64,000 bases of DNA from Undaria pinnatifida (taxonomy: Eukaryota; Sar; Phaeophyceae; Laminariales; Alariaceae), in NCBI GenBank assembly GCA_012845835.1, contig JABAKD010000011.1, forward strand, positions 13,602,214 to 13,666,213. Reading direction: 5' to 3'. Positions within the stretch are counted from its first letter, which is position 1. The number at the start of each line of letters is the position of its first letter. A model generated the notes under the pieces. It had not been told where the DNA came from and ran no database searches. It was given only the letters and a program-made list of their open reading frames with translations. The position numbers were made by a program, and so were the translations under genes. This document shows positions 44,701 to 52,735 of this stretch, piece by piece.

Positions 44701-47079
44701 GGCACACGATAGCCGCAATCAAGGCGCGTGGTGTCGCTCTCTGCGTTGAGGCTCCTCTCCGCGTCCGTGCGTTCGACTCCGCCAGCTGCGAGAAGTTCAC
44801 CACAGCTTGCAGCAAGCGCTGAACCCTTGGTCACGGACGCAGAGGGCAGCAACAGACGGTTCATCACCGGCCTGCTGCATATCTCTGATGTTACGCCTGC
44901 GCGTCGTGCTCAGGGTACTACCCTCTCAATCCTCCGTGCGTTCGTATTAGTAGCTTGTGTTGTGTCGTGACAACAGCGTGGTGCTTCAAACTGGTCCTGC
45001 TTAGGGCGCTATAGACCCTTGCAGAGGCGTTCTGCCTCGGACAAATGCTCGGTGTGTTGTAGGCCAATGAAACAGAGAGACAAAATTTACCGTAACTTTT
45101 GATCAAAACCTACCTTCGACAAAGTACATTTTTGCCTTTTTTTCAAAAATTTACCGCAAATATTGCCTTCGGGACAATTTTTGAAGAAGTAAATTTCTAA
45201 AAACGTACTTTCGCAAACACTCTATTATCGTGATAAAAATAAAAACGAAGGCACGTACCGTACGTCGTAGTGGGGAGGGGAGGAGAAGGGGGAAGAAGGG
45301 CCCGCAATGTGACTCCGGATCTGAGCTACTACTGGGAGGGAGCGCGCGAGAGCAACGCGAGGAAAATAAAAGGGATGGGGGAAAAAAAAGAAGCATAATA
45401 CAAGGTCGTGTCCCTTGGGTTCTGTTTCGTACTCGTGTGCAAAGTGCACAAGAGCAGTTGTGAACCTCGTTTTCACCGAAAGTGGTCTAAACAAAATAAT
45501 GATTTTCTTTCGTACACGAATCAAATGCCGTTTTGTGTTCAGTTTCGTAGTAGGCTGCGGGGCATTTGGCGGGGGCTTGAAGGCTGGGTCCGGCGAAAAC
45601 ACCTATAGACTAGAGTGGTAATAACATCACCGCCTGGTCATCGGGTGTCACCCTTGCTATTTGCTACCGGGTACACTCACCCACACGTAACGCTCACACG
45701 GCGACGAGCTGCTTGTGCCGCAGAGAGGCGAAAGCTGTGAGCATCACGAGCAGAGAGATCGCGTTTGACTCTCGCATGCGTTGAAGTACGGCAGTACAGC
45801 AGCAGTAGACTAATACTCTACTATAATAAAACTGGAACATAAAAATATTGATAATATCAGCATTTTTTCACCACTGACAGCCAAGTCACGGACAAGCCCC
45901 TATGATAGAGTGCTGTATAAACATCTGCATGCGAGACCTCCCGGGCAGCGGGTGGAGAGGGTGGCGGGGAGAGGGGGCAAGGCTATCCTGCCATCGAAAG
46001 CTGCAGACCCCCAAAACCATTGCAGTGTACTTCGAAGTATCATCGACAACGAGTTGAATGCCGAGAACTGCAACAACAACGACACCAGAGGCAATCACGT
46101 AGCCGATGCAGGCACTGCTGCTCATGAGTGAGGGGGGCCAACAAGCAATTCCCGGTGGACCCAAGACCCGCAACAGCTGAGCGCTTACCTCTTGAGAGAC
46201 GGGTGCGATACGGTGCTAAGCGCCCTGCTGCCAGCGCCAGCGTTTGTTTCCCCCCCGGCGGTCTGGTCACTGCTCGTCGCAGGTGGCTTCTTTGGCTTCC
46301 TGGGAGTTTGAGGTCGCCTTCGCCCGTAGATGCACGACGCCTGCTTCTTGCGCACGCAGAGACTGCATTGGCAGGGTGGTGTGCACGCCGGCCGGCATCA
46401 TGCCAGCATTCGTTGGGGAGGGGGAAGGTATCACGGCAGGAGGAAAGCACGCGGCGCAAATAGGCAAATACCCAGCTGGGTTGTGTATTCATGCAGTACA
46501 TACAGCAGTGCGAGCGGACCTCTTTGGGAGAAGTGGTAGAATCGTGTGCCACACTTGTCATGTCGTAGGTGCAATGGCGGCGCACATTTTACGTGTTGTT
46601 GCTTTTGGCTTGCGCAGCTGCTATACCCCTAGAGAAACCAAAGGTCCGCATGGTGGTGGTGGCCTGCTGGGAGGGCGGGGCATGGAATAGGTGCACGGCC
46701 TGCAAGCGCCAGAGGCAAAGCATTATCATCATGGCGTGATCGTGTCGGGCTCAGCATACCTGCAAGGGTTCACGCCATCGCCGTCACACTTCTTTTTCCT
46801 CTTGTTGCAGAAGTCGCAGCTCTTCCGGATAGATGTCAATTTCTCTGCTCCTCCTGCTGCTCCTGCCTTGCGGTCGGCGCCCATGCCTTTCTTAGTCCTC
46901 CTCACCCCCCCTCCCCCTGCCCCTCCCCCTTCTGTCTTGGGCACTGCTACTGCTCCTGCCCATCCTACCCCCAGCGCTGCCCCTCCTCCCCCTCCTCCTT
47001 CTGCTGCTGCTCCTGCTGCTGGGCCTGCCGAAAATAATAATGCAGACGCTGCTGCTTCTTGTTGAAAATGGTTCGCCAT
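19183..47079 (-). CDS. Zn2Cys6 (fungal-type) binuclear-cluster transcription factor, 12 exons, 921 aa
   Basis: Exons in transcript order: 47079-46760, 46362-46189, 30156-30049, 29255-29039, 28510-28437, 28162-28117, 27825-27748, 26958-26848, 26460-26012, 21457-21344, 20770-20600, 20086-19183. Every intron is GT-AG, every phase matches, and the sum is 2766 nt. The zinc cluster is at about residues 88-117: C88-x2-C91-x6-C98-x7-C106-x2-C109-x7-C117, with the basic NKRKKK loop. A basic Pro-rich linker follows (GRRRPQTPRKPKKPP). Residues about 165-376 (ENSLLNDFFSCMGFLPLT, CMFWCAVALGGL, RAWALMAYLYGFCGDSENF) resemble the fungal-TF middle region and look helical. Exon 9 adds a Ser/Asn-rich linker. 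Residues about 525-625 are again ordered (SVVLKAAQRDLPGAVERI). The C-terminal 300 residues are low-complexity and end in an H/Q-rich patch. Expected role: nuclear sequence-specific regulator. The target is unknown. Start: first ATG of the exon, no signal upstream to contest it. Confidence 0.85.
20205..20570. repeat. degenerate TTCGATA / CGATATATCG repeat in the last two introns of the transcription-factor gene
   Basis: Irregular AT-rich repetition of TTCGATA, CGATATC and ATCGAA over about 360 bp. It fills most of the intron between exons 11 and 12. No open frame of note. Confidence 0.65.
20830..20925 (+). repeat. long poly(G) tracts
   Basis: Two G runs, about 40 and 18 nt, separated by GCGGGAGCAGGAGAGAGAAA. 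On the transcribed minus strand these are C runs just upstream of exon 11, in the 20771-21343 intron. The exact lengths are prone to assembly error. Confidence 0.8.
22385..22455 (+). repeat. 13-bp minisatellite CAGTCCTATCTAT
   Basis: Five units with small changes. It lies in the 21458-26011 intron of the transcription-factor gene. Confidence 0.75.
22655..22872 (-). mobile_element. interspersed repeat with conserved reading frame (copy 1)
   Basis: On the minus strand it reads TPAGSGESSRLMHVQETARR then LSSSYLEDNSKPGLNRR. Copies at 24003-24225 (-) and 53232-53470 (+) give related peptides (GESSKQRKLQETARRGVDF, YLEDNSKP). The similarity may be just DNA similarity of a repeat. A fragment of a transposon ORF is the alternative. 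The family was not identified. Confidence 0.55.
23213..23512 (-). mobile_element. tRNA-derived SINE (minus-strand copy)
   Basis: Read on the minus strand it starts with a tRNA-like head: CCGGTCGCCCCGGTG, a B-box-like GAGTTCGAATCTCCCCGAG, then a body ending GAAGCTGGAAAGTAGA. The element matches 47490-47830 (+) along its whole length. Partial 3' copies of the family are near 2025-2095, 21101-21212 and 32775-32910, all on the minus strand. Confidence 0.75.
24003..24225 (-). mobile_element. interspersed repeat with conserved reading frame (copy 2)
   Basis: Collinear with 22655-22872, including the GAGCTGAGGTCCAC and CTCCCGATCTGCC blocks, but more diverged and frame-broken. In the same transcription-factor intron and orientation as copy 1. 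Confidence 0.55.
26575..26778 (+). repeat. pentamer microsatellite GGCAA then CATCC/AATCC
   Basis: A GGCAA run (26575-26600) is followed by about 30 units of CATCC or AATCC up to 26778. It fills most of the 386-bp intron between exons 8 and 9 of the transcription-factor gene. Confidence 0.85.
27078..27360 (+). repeat. degenerate minisatellite CAGCTATCGATATAAC / ATCGATACAGCT
   Basis: About 18 irregular units of 12-18 nt. It is in the 26959-27747 intron. No coding potential. Confidence 0.7.
29330..30045 (+). repeat. composite simple-sequence block filling intron 3
   Basis: A GTGTGGTACGGTACT-type minisatellite (29330-29575 and again 29930-30045) flanks a long ACT/ACC trinucleotide run (29581-29740) and CATCAC units (29785-29817). 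This block makes up nearly all of the 793-bp intron between exons 3 and 4 of the transcription-factor gene. Poly-Thr, poly-Tyr and poly-Val frames here are repeat artefacts. Confidence 0.85.
30433..30764. mobile_element. MITE with internal hairpin (copy 2)
   Basis: It starts GCTGTGAGTCGGCAGGATTT and ends near GTGACGACTCGGC. The internal palindrome CAAGTCGGCTGG...CCAGCCGACTTG is better preserved than in the copy at 13688-14072. No open frame. Confidence 0.7.
31606..31760 (+). mobile_element. partial arm of the fold-back element family
   Basis: CACTCCAGCTGTGAGATCGA, CTCATCTTTGCAAGCTGTG and GATATAGGTCGGCGACTCCC match the left arm at 39571-39795. Shorter, more diverged arms occur at 34020-34135 and 38425-38515. 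Confidence 0.65.
33495..33672 (+). mobile_element. hairpin-tailed SINE copy
   Basis: It starts GGGACAGCTCACGCTAT, keeps GAAGTGTGGTGAGC and the CGTCCGCCGGAGGATG hairpin region, and ends in a short A-run. No convincing target-site duplication is left. Older than the copy at 15862. Confidence 0.75.
34247..34499 (+). repeat. recent 253-bp duplication, copy 1 (pair at 38516-38769)
   Basis: From GTGTGTTCTTCACATTAAAC to the AAACAAAAACAAAAAC tail, the two copies differ at only two places I can see. Each follows a diverged fold-back arm, so the unit may be a young retroposon (A/C-rich tail) inserted beside, or carried with, that arm. Confidence 0.8.
38516..38769 (+). repeat. recent 253-bp duplication, copy 2 (pair at 34247-34499)
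   Basis: Near-identical to copy 1, with an expanded AAAAAC tail running to about 38850. Same strand and 4.27 kb apart, inside the 16 kb intron. Confidence 0.8.
39556..40610. mobile_element. fold-back transposon with long terminal inverted repeats
   Basis: The left arm 39571-39795 and the right arm 40371-40606 are inverted copies (AAATACACTCCAGCTGTGAG outside; GGGGGACAAAATCTGAC inside). The 575-bp centre is G-rich with no conserved protein. Single arms of the same sequence are scattered at 5525, 31606, 34020 and 38425. Non-autonomous; the transposase source is unknown. Confidence 0.75.
40680..41130 (+). repeat. minisatellite of GTTAGTCGT / GTGAATCGTTAGCC units
   Basis: Degenerate 9-12 nt units built on TTAGTCGT and AATCGTTAGCC, with a short unique interruption around 40910-41010. 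No coding potential. Confidence 0.7.
41427..41857 (+). mobile_element. miniature LTR (TRIM-like) element with tRNA-like internal start
   Basis: Direct terminal repeats at 41427-41512 and 41779-41857 both begin TGTGGTG and end CCTCACA (TG...CA). A primer-site-like TGGCGTCGCAGACAGG starts two bases after the left repeat. A purine tract (AGTGGGGGAGAA) lies directly before the right repeat. The 266-bp inside has no protein, but has a B-box-like GCTGGTTCGATTCTCACC. Flanks are TTTT on both sides, a weak target-site duplication. Compare 60974-61345. Confidence 0.7.
42745..43360 (+). repeat. four-unit satellite (about 150 bp) containing GGGTTAGGG
   Basis: The recurring blocks GCCGATCTCG(A/G)G(C/G)GCTGT, GACAGTCACGA...GACTACG, CCATCCCCGGGTTTCAGG and TTGCGTTTCGGGTTGGGGT have spacings of about 152, 160 and 126 bp. 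Each unit ends in a telomere-like patch (GGGTTAGGG or GGGTTGGGG). It is in the 16 kb intron. Confidence 0.75.
43604..43711 (-). mobile_element. 5'-truncated hairpin-tailed SINE
   Basis: T-run, ATCCTCCGGCGGATG, then the conserved CACCACACTTCCACG segment, cut after AACTCAGTTGCT. Short CTATC on both sides could be the duplicated target. Confidence 0.7.
43871..43997 (+). mobile_element. short tRNA-derived SINE with poly(A) tail
   Basis: A GGTCGCCCCGGTGGTC head like the 47.5 kb SINE, a B-box-like TGGTCCGATTCCC about 60 nt on, then GTTGAGATTTTGAATC and an 18-nt A-run. It does not fold as an intact tRNA by eye, so it is not called a tRNA gene. Confidence 0.55.
44059..45223. mobile_element. DNA transposon remnant with 37-bp terminal inverted repeats
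   Basis: The ends AGAGTGTTTGCGAAAATACG and CGTACTTTCGCAAACACTCT are inverted, with about four mismatches over 37 bp, and ATT flanks both ends. The interior carries a perfect 18-bp hairpin (arms 44564-44581 and 44588-44605, loop TTTCCG). The minus strand has an open stretch of about 120 codons with no motif I recognise. It is probably non-autonomous; the superfamily is not clear. Confidence 0.7.
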
Positions 47080-47489
47080 ACTGCGATAGCACTCAGGACC
47101 TCCTCCCCCCGGGGTTCGTGGCTTGCTAGTGGAGATGGTAGATGTTGGTGCGTAGGTGGTGGTCTCTGCGGTACCCGGCGGGGCGACGATCGGCGGAGAA
47201 CCCGCCTCTTTAGTATTTTCGTTCTGCGTTTTTGGGTTTTTTGTGTGCTGTGTGATAGCAGTGACATGTTGCGATGAACCAGCCCCGGCGTTTTGCGAGC
47301 CACAAGAAGATAGGAGGTGGGTCGGCTTCTATGCATTTTTTGAAAAATTCTTCGAAGTTTCCTACGGGAGACATGGAAAATTTCACGAGAAGATCAATCG
47401 AAATAACAAAATCGCTTTTGTTTGCTGTTTGTTTTTTCACTTTTCAACTGCTGCTGCTAATAGCAGCTATAACTTGTACTCCGTATATA

Positions 47490-47830
47490 TATCTGGTCGC
47501 CCCGGTGGCGTATCAGATTATCCTCGAGCCTGGTATAGGTAGGTCAGTTTCGTGAGTTCGAATCCCCCCGAGTGCATACTCGTTGTTGTATAAATTCGTG
47601 GGGACTTTGTATTGCGCACAAATTGACTTTGCGGAAAGCGCGAGAAGAGCGTGAGTTAGCAACACTCGATCGATGAAAAATCTACGAGCAGTGGGATTGC
47701 TGAACCCTATGTGCGGTAAAATTTGAAGGCAAGAACCGGGGGGGAGAAGGGATGACACCTGTGACCACGGCTTGTCCAGAAGCTGGAAAGTAGAAGTGTG
47801 CGAAAAAGAAATAAATAAATAAATAAAATA
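47490..47830 (+). mobile_element. tRNA-derived SINE (plus-strand copy)
   Basis: The tRNA-like head GGTCGCCCCGGTGGCGTATC has a B-box GAGTTCGAATCCCCCCGAG about 55 nt later. The body is shared with 23213-23512, ending GAAGCTGGAAAGTAGA, with an AAATA-type tail. It lies about 400 nt beyond the start codon of the transcription-factor gene on its upstream side. Confidence 0.75.
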
Positions 47831-49080
47831 AAATAAAATAACTGCTGCTGCTGCTGCTGCTGTTGTTTCAACTGAACGAACAAAAAAGCAAATTATTTTT
47901 CAAAGATTTGATTTTTTGCCGATTTTCATGGTGGTGGTACTGCTGTTTGTTGTTGTAATAAGAATTGGACTCGGCTCACTCGGTCTGGTGAGTCTCACTC
48001 GCGAGACTGCTGTAGTATATGCTCGCTAGCTGTCCAAACTCGTTCCATACAATATCTGCCGGTTCTTCCATCTGACGAAATAAATGAATGCTTGTTCTGG
48101 CTTCGAGAACTGGTCAAGACATACTCGTATATAATATGATTGATGGATCATGTGTAATTGAGCATCCTTTCTTTATCCTTCTTCACTGCTGTTGTCCGCC
48201 TACCAATCCGTCACATACTGACTGCTTTCGCCTGATACTCGCTTACATCAGTCTCACCCGACCCCGGTGGCTTGCCATATCGTGCATCGACTCGAGACGG
48301 CTCCAAGCGACACCCAGCGAGCTCCTGTGACATGAAAGGGCAACCACGACAAACCCCGGAAAATCTGCTCTCAAAACTTACCGACCTTACAACTACTTAC
48401 TTGCTTGCAATCAGTTCTGTACCACGACTTTCTATCATATTCTTCTCAACTTCTTGCCGAAATCTGAGTAGTATACCCAGCGACGACCTTTCCACCTACC
48501 AAAAACCCGTGTTTATTTCGGCTACCCAGATAGATCCATATCCTACTCCAAGATCTACCCACCACTACGAGCGAAGGTCAACTCCAACCCCAGTATACTG
48601 TAGGTACTCGTATGTAAGTGTCTTAACCTCTTCCTTGCATATATTCCGAACCTGAATTCTTAATTTACGTTACGATCTTTGGACTTATCTTTATCAAATT
48701 ATCGATTGAATTGGTATGAATTCTTACCACATTGGCCCACCCTGATTTTAGTAGAAAATCAAACAGTTTGCTACTCAAAAGCAATTACCGCACGGTAAGA
48801 AGTCATCACAGTAATCCCACGCAATTGATTTGATGGCAACCATACGTGTGCATCACTGAGACGTTTAATGAACTCAACGCGACCCGAACAATAACTTGAA
48901 TGACCACTCAGAATGAAAATCGATCAAGACACAACCACAGAACAGTGTCGCTCTGAGCGCTAACGGAAGCACAAGGTATAATCCAAGCTTTGCCCTACTC
49001 ACCATGCCCCTCAAAGGAGCGTGGGTTGGCAAGCTCAGAATTTTCCTCGATACTCCATCATGGTCAATCGCTCAATGCGA
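47831..49080. other. intergenic stretch without a recognisable gene
   Basis: A CTG run near 47842-47862 and otherwise unstructured sequence. No conserved protein on either strand. The first 47080-47490 part could hold the promoter of the minus-strand gene, but I see no recognisable element there. Confidence 0.45.
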
Positions 49081-49084
49081 CAAT

Positions 49085-49290
49085 GAAACCCAAATGCAAT
49101 CCCTCTCTTTTCCCAAAACAAAAGCCTCAACGAAACCTGGGGGCGTTGATGCAAGCGATTCCAAATCCCCAATGATTTTCCGAACGGCAGCCTCATCGAA
49201 ACCTGGGGGTGTTGATGCAAGCGATTCCATGTCCCCAATCCTTCCCCGAACGGCAGCCTCAACGAAATCGGAGGGCGTGGATGCAACCGT
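49085..49290 (-). repeat. 66-bp tandem repeat, open on the minus strand as 22-aa repeats
   Basis: Three units of exactly 66 bp (starts at about 49135, 49201, 49267 in one register). On the minus strand they read ESLASTPPGFDEAAVRKIIG and variants (VASTPSDFVEAAVRGRIGD). A length divisible by three with a kept frame hints at a coding origin, but no neighbouring exon or known family supports it. Confidence 0.5.
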
Positions 49291-49753
49291 TGCAATACTA
49301 TCGTTACTATGCCTCCGGCCCACCCAGGATGCAACCCATCTTCGCGACCCAGGTAATAACTTCCTACAGGCCTACCCAAGCATATCATATACCCGTCCTT
49401 CTTCGAAATAAAACATGTATCTCTCAACATTTTTCTCCCAAAGGAAACACCGGATAACTGGTAATCTTCGCAATGACGGCGCTGCGCCCATGCCTGTCTA
49501 CCATTTATTTTTCTTACTTGCCATGCCCCTTAAAAAAAAACGCAACACCAAACAAAAAAGTTGGCGGCGTAGGGTGATCTGGTGTCCCCTTCCGACGAGG
49601 CGCTGGGGACGTGTCCGAGCCGTCGTCCTCCAGTATCCACCATGAATTAAGTTCAAGCTTCTTCACCCCTTTCGGCAAACGTGCCTTGCCGGGTTCTGAT
49701 GCTCTGGGGTAAGGACGTAACCTGTCAGGCAGCAAAACAGTGCTAGGCTCCCG

Positions 49754-49864
49754 ATGTTCTGCACGCTGTGCGGCAAGGCGTTGGTGCGTTCGGGAACACC
49801 CGTTATCGGATCCTACGTGGGTGATGTTACAGCTTCGGCAAACCAAAAACGAAAGAGTATCTGA
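49754..49864 (+). CDS. possible short first exon or mini-ORF with a CxxC zinc-ribbon-like start
   Basis: ATG to TGA encodes 36 residues, MFCTLCGKALVRSGTPVIGS and 16 more, ending KRKSI. The CTLCGKAL start is like the N-terminal half of a zinc ribbon, but the second Cys pair is missing. No splice partner was found. The overlapping minus strand is also open, so this may be chance. Function not assigned. Confidence 0.2.
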   Translation: MFCTLCGKALVRSGTPVIGSYVGDVTASANQKRKSI

Positions 49865-51399
49865 CAATCTCACAGTGAGTTGTATTCGTCTCGGACTCCA
49901 AAACCCGGCAATCCATATACGATAATAATACATGAGCTGGTTCATTATTTCCCGCAACTGATGTGGAAAGTCGAACGATACTCTCCCCCCCAACTAAAAT
50001 GGCAGCGGGAAGGAAATCAACGGCATAACAAGGGGTGTTTTCCGCGCGCGTCGTCTCGCGGCTTTACGCAGTACTATACTTCGGCATATCCACAATTCTG
50101 ATTTAACTCTCACTGACATAACTGTCTACCAAAAGTATCGTTCGACTAATGCCCGCGGGTGACATTGGTGCACGAGCATCAATCGAAGCGTTGTAATAGT
50201 GGTGTGACGGTAACCGAAATCCTTATTCTACCATACTTCTTCGGCTAAACCTGACAAACGTGAATGATGGTGTCAGGAACCGGTGAGCTGCCAATTATCC
50301 AACAGGCGGTTCTGTGGATTGTGTAAGGTTATAGTTGGGACACAGAGTGCCTCCTGCAGGTCTGCCAATTGAGCAGGTCCTCGGAGAGTACTCAATTTAT
50401 TTTCCTTCGTGGAGACGTTGCTTTATTCGATTCCACCAGAGCCCCGAATGGCTTCTGAGATTGGAGGCACGTGCCTCCGATCTATTTCCTAACTTTCCCG
50501 AATATAAAACGCCAACCTTATCATACGAAAGCCATCCAAATGATCTCAAGTTCGAATAATTACAGGCCTTTCGAGGCCTTATCTTAACACTAGCCCACCC
50601 TGATGAGTCGCATATGCAGAAATATGGGAGATTCGGGGAAACTCCGGTTCTACGAACTAGACCATGGGTCGAAGATGCGGCTCCTCAAAACTCACTCCCA
50701 CACCTCTAACGGTCTGGCTATGGAGCCAGGAACACGCGAAGAAAAGCAGTTGGAAGAAACGCAGACCCTACAACAAGGCAAAAGTCACCCATCAAAAACC
50801 TGCCGCATGCCGCCGGTGTGGCAGGGGGAGCAGAAAAGGCTCTAGAACCTGCCGCATACCGCCGGTGTGGCGGGGGGGGCAGCAAAGGTTCTACGGCAAA
50901 CCAACCACAGAAAAGGTACTATGGCGAGGCGAGCCCTTGTCGATATGGAGGGGAACACAGGCGCTAACACAAGGGAGAAGTCATGCGAAAAACCTCCCGC
51001 GGGCCATCGGCAAGGCGGGGGGTTAGACGAGGAAACGACAAATACCCAGGATGGAAGGTGGCAACACCTACAGCCCCGCTAGGGGGAGAAGTGTTTAGTC
51101 GAAAAAACAAAGTAGAACAAATGCAACACACAAAAGATAAAAGATGACACACGTACACAGACCCGTATATAGCCCTGTACCACGTGACGCGCGAACAGGA
51201 TACCCTGGTCGCCCCACGGCTCTGGGCTGAGGAGGGCGTCGGCAGGGCGAAATTGAACAATGACGAAAAGGCGACAGCCCTGCGCCTCAGATAGCGGAGT
51301 TTTACCCGAACCCTGACCTGGCACTGAGCAAGGGGCTTCGGCAAGACAGAAAGAAAATTAATGGAAGAACCGCCCCAAAACCCGACGAAGACCCTCAGG

Positions 51400-52420
51400 A
51401 CACTACGAACAACCCAAAGACAAAGACTCAAACCTCATAACCCCAAAATTGAAGAATTATCGAGGAGCGGTGGCGGCTTGGAAGTCAACTAGCCACGGCC
51501 GCGCCTCGAGATTCGTCTACGTTACGTTGGATTCCCCGAGGAAACGCACTGGCGACGTGAACTTGCAAGCACCAAGAGCCTCGTACGGCTCCCGTCGAAG
51601 TCCTGTAGCGCGCCGGGGGAAGAGGAAGTTTAATCGGTCCCGGGTCGTCCAGAAAGCGGACCAGGTATACCTTGTCCTCGGTAGTGCCCGCGCTGATTTT
51701 TCCAAGCCAACATAACCCATCGTCTCCCTTGTACCAAAAGTGGGCGCTCTTAGGGAGTACTGTGTCGTGGTAGCGACGGAGCCAATCGGCGCGGGGAACA
51801 CAGGCGTAGCCCGGCGCTAGGAAACGTTCCCCGTTTGTTGCGGGAGAGCTCACGCTGTGCCGCCCCGATCCGCATTCGGCGGTAGAGGCGGTTGGTTTGG
51901 CGGTGCTGGTCCGGGTTTCCGGCCCCAAAACGCAAGATGTGGGGGCGGGAGAGGTGGAGGTCTATTCCCCGCTCCCAGGAAGGTTCGGAGAGTCCTGCCC
52001 AATGCGCGTCTTGTACGGTACCGCGATGACGCCACCTCGCCCCCGTACCGACTGATAACCGGTGATCTGCTCCACCTCCAGCCGTTGGAGGGGAGTCGAA
52101 ACGTCGTCTTGAGTGACGTGGTACGGCGGGGACTTCTTGGAAAATTTGATGAGCATGTACTGCGTCAGCCCCGCCGGTAGGTATTTGGGCATGTCCCCGC
52201 TGTCGTGGGGGTTGGCGCAGGGTTTGCAGCGCTCGATGGCCACACGCCGACGAGCGTCCGAACCGGGCAGCTCGGAAGGGAGGTCCAAATAGAGGAGGTT
52301 GCTCCCGAGCGGCGAACCGTCCGGGGTCTCGGCGGCGGAGCAGGGACCGAAAGCCTCAAAAGGATTAGCCCTAACCCTATAGCCGTACGTAGCTAGGCCT
52401 CTCTTTGGACTGTTCATGGG
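51400..52420 (-). pseudogene. frame-broken transposable-element ORF remnant
   Basis: Read on the minus strand: KYLPAGLTQYMLIKFSKKSP then RLEVEQITGYQSVRGRGGVI (frame 1), HRQTNRLYRRMRIGAAQREL (frame 2), CVPRADWLRRYHDTVLPKSA and FWYKGDDGLCWLGKIS, VYLVRFLDDPGPIKLPLPPA (frame 3). The blocks follow one another in a sensible order but lie in different frames, so the ORF is dead. The WLGKI...YLVRFLDDPG part resembles a small beta-barrel reader domain (chromo/Tudor-like). I associate this kind of protein with retroelements of brown algae and relatives, but cannot search for it here. Confidence 0.55.
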
Positions 52421-52477
52421 GTGGAGCGTTTATTTTCTCCAAAGAAAGAGTCGTTCTACGGTACGAGCCTTCCCAAC

Positions 52478-52735
52478 TTTCTTTAACTAAGTCACCGATT
52501 TTGAAACCAGATCCCGGCCGTATCTCCTGAAATAAAAATGCGGTGTGCCCCTTGCCACCCAGACGTCATCGTTCGATAGTCCTTCGCAAGAACAAGGAAA
52601 AAAAATATCGTTGACGCGAGGTGTATATATTTTCGTAGCATCCTTCCTCGTGCCGAGCAGCCATGAAACACCCGTCAAAGAACACCCATGGTTGTGTTGG
52701 GGGGGTATGAGGGGGGGGCTATCGTAGAATCAATC
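52478..52735. mobile_element. MITE of the ATCGCCGGTTT family (copy 1)
   Basis: It runs from CTTTAACTAAGTCACCGATT to GGGGGGCTATCGTAGAATC. Shared blocks with 58945-59190 (inverted) and 59392-59625: AAACCAG(A/C)TCCCGGCCGT, TCATCGTTCGATAG, GCATCCTTCCTCGTG. The ends are roughly inverted to each other. No ORF. Confidence 0.65.

Larger units (their letters stand above)
30157..46188 (-). other. 16.0 kb intron between the zinc-cluster exons and the middle-region exons
   Basis: The exon ending at 46189 leaves AAG AG, and the exon beginning at 30156 supplies the missing base; the reading frame continues (SLKRCRMSASLATG). Between them I see no exon-like conserved segment in phase, only mobile elements and repeats, listed separately. 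A missed small exon of length divisible by three remains possible. Confidence 0.7.

Noticed and set aside
46040-46585. A 181-codon minus-strand frame overlapping exon 2 of the regulator
   Set aside because: It is the shadow of the zinc-cluster exon; the frame with the paired cysteines and correct splice phases is a different one.
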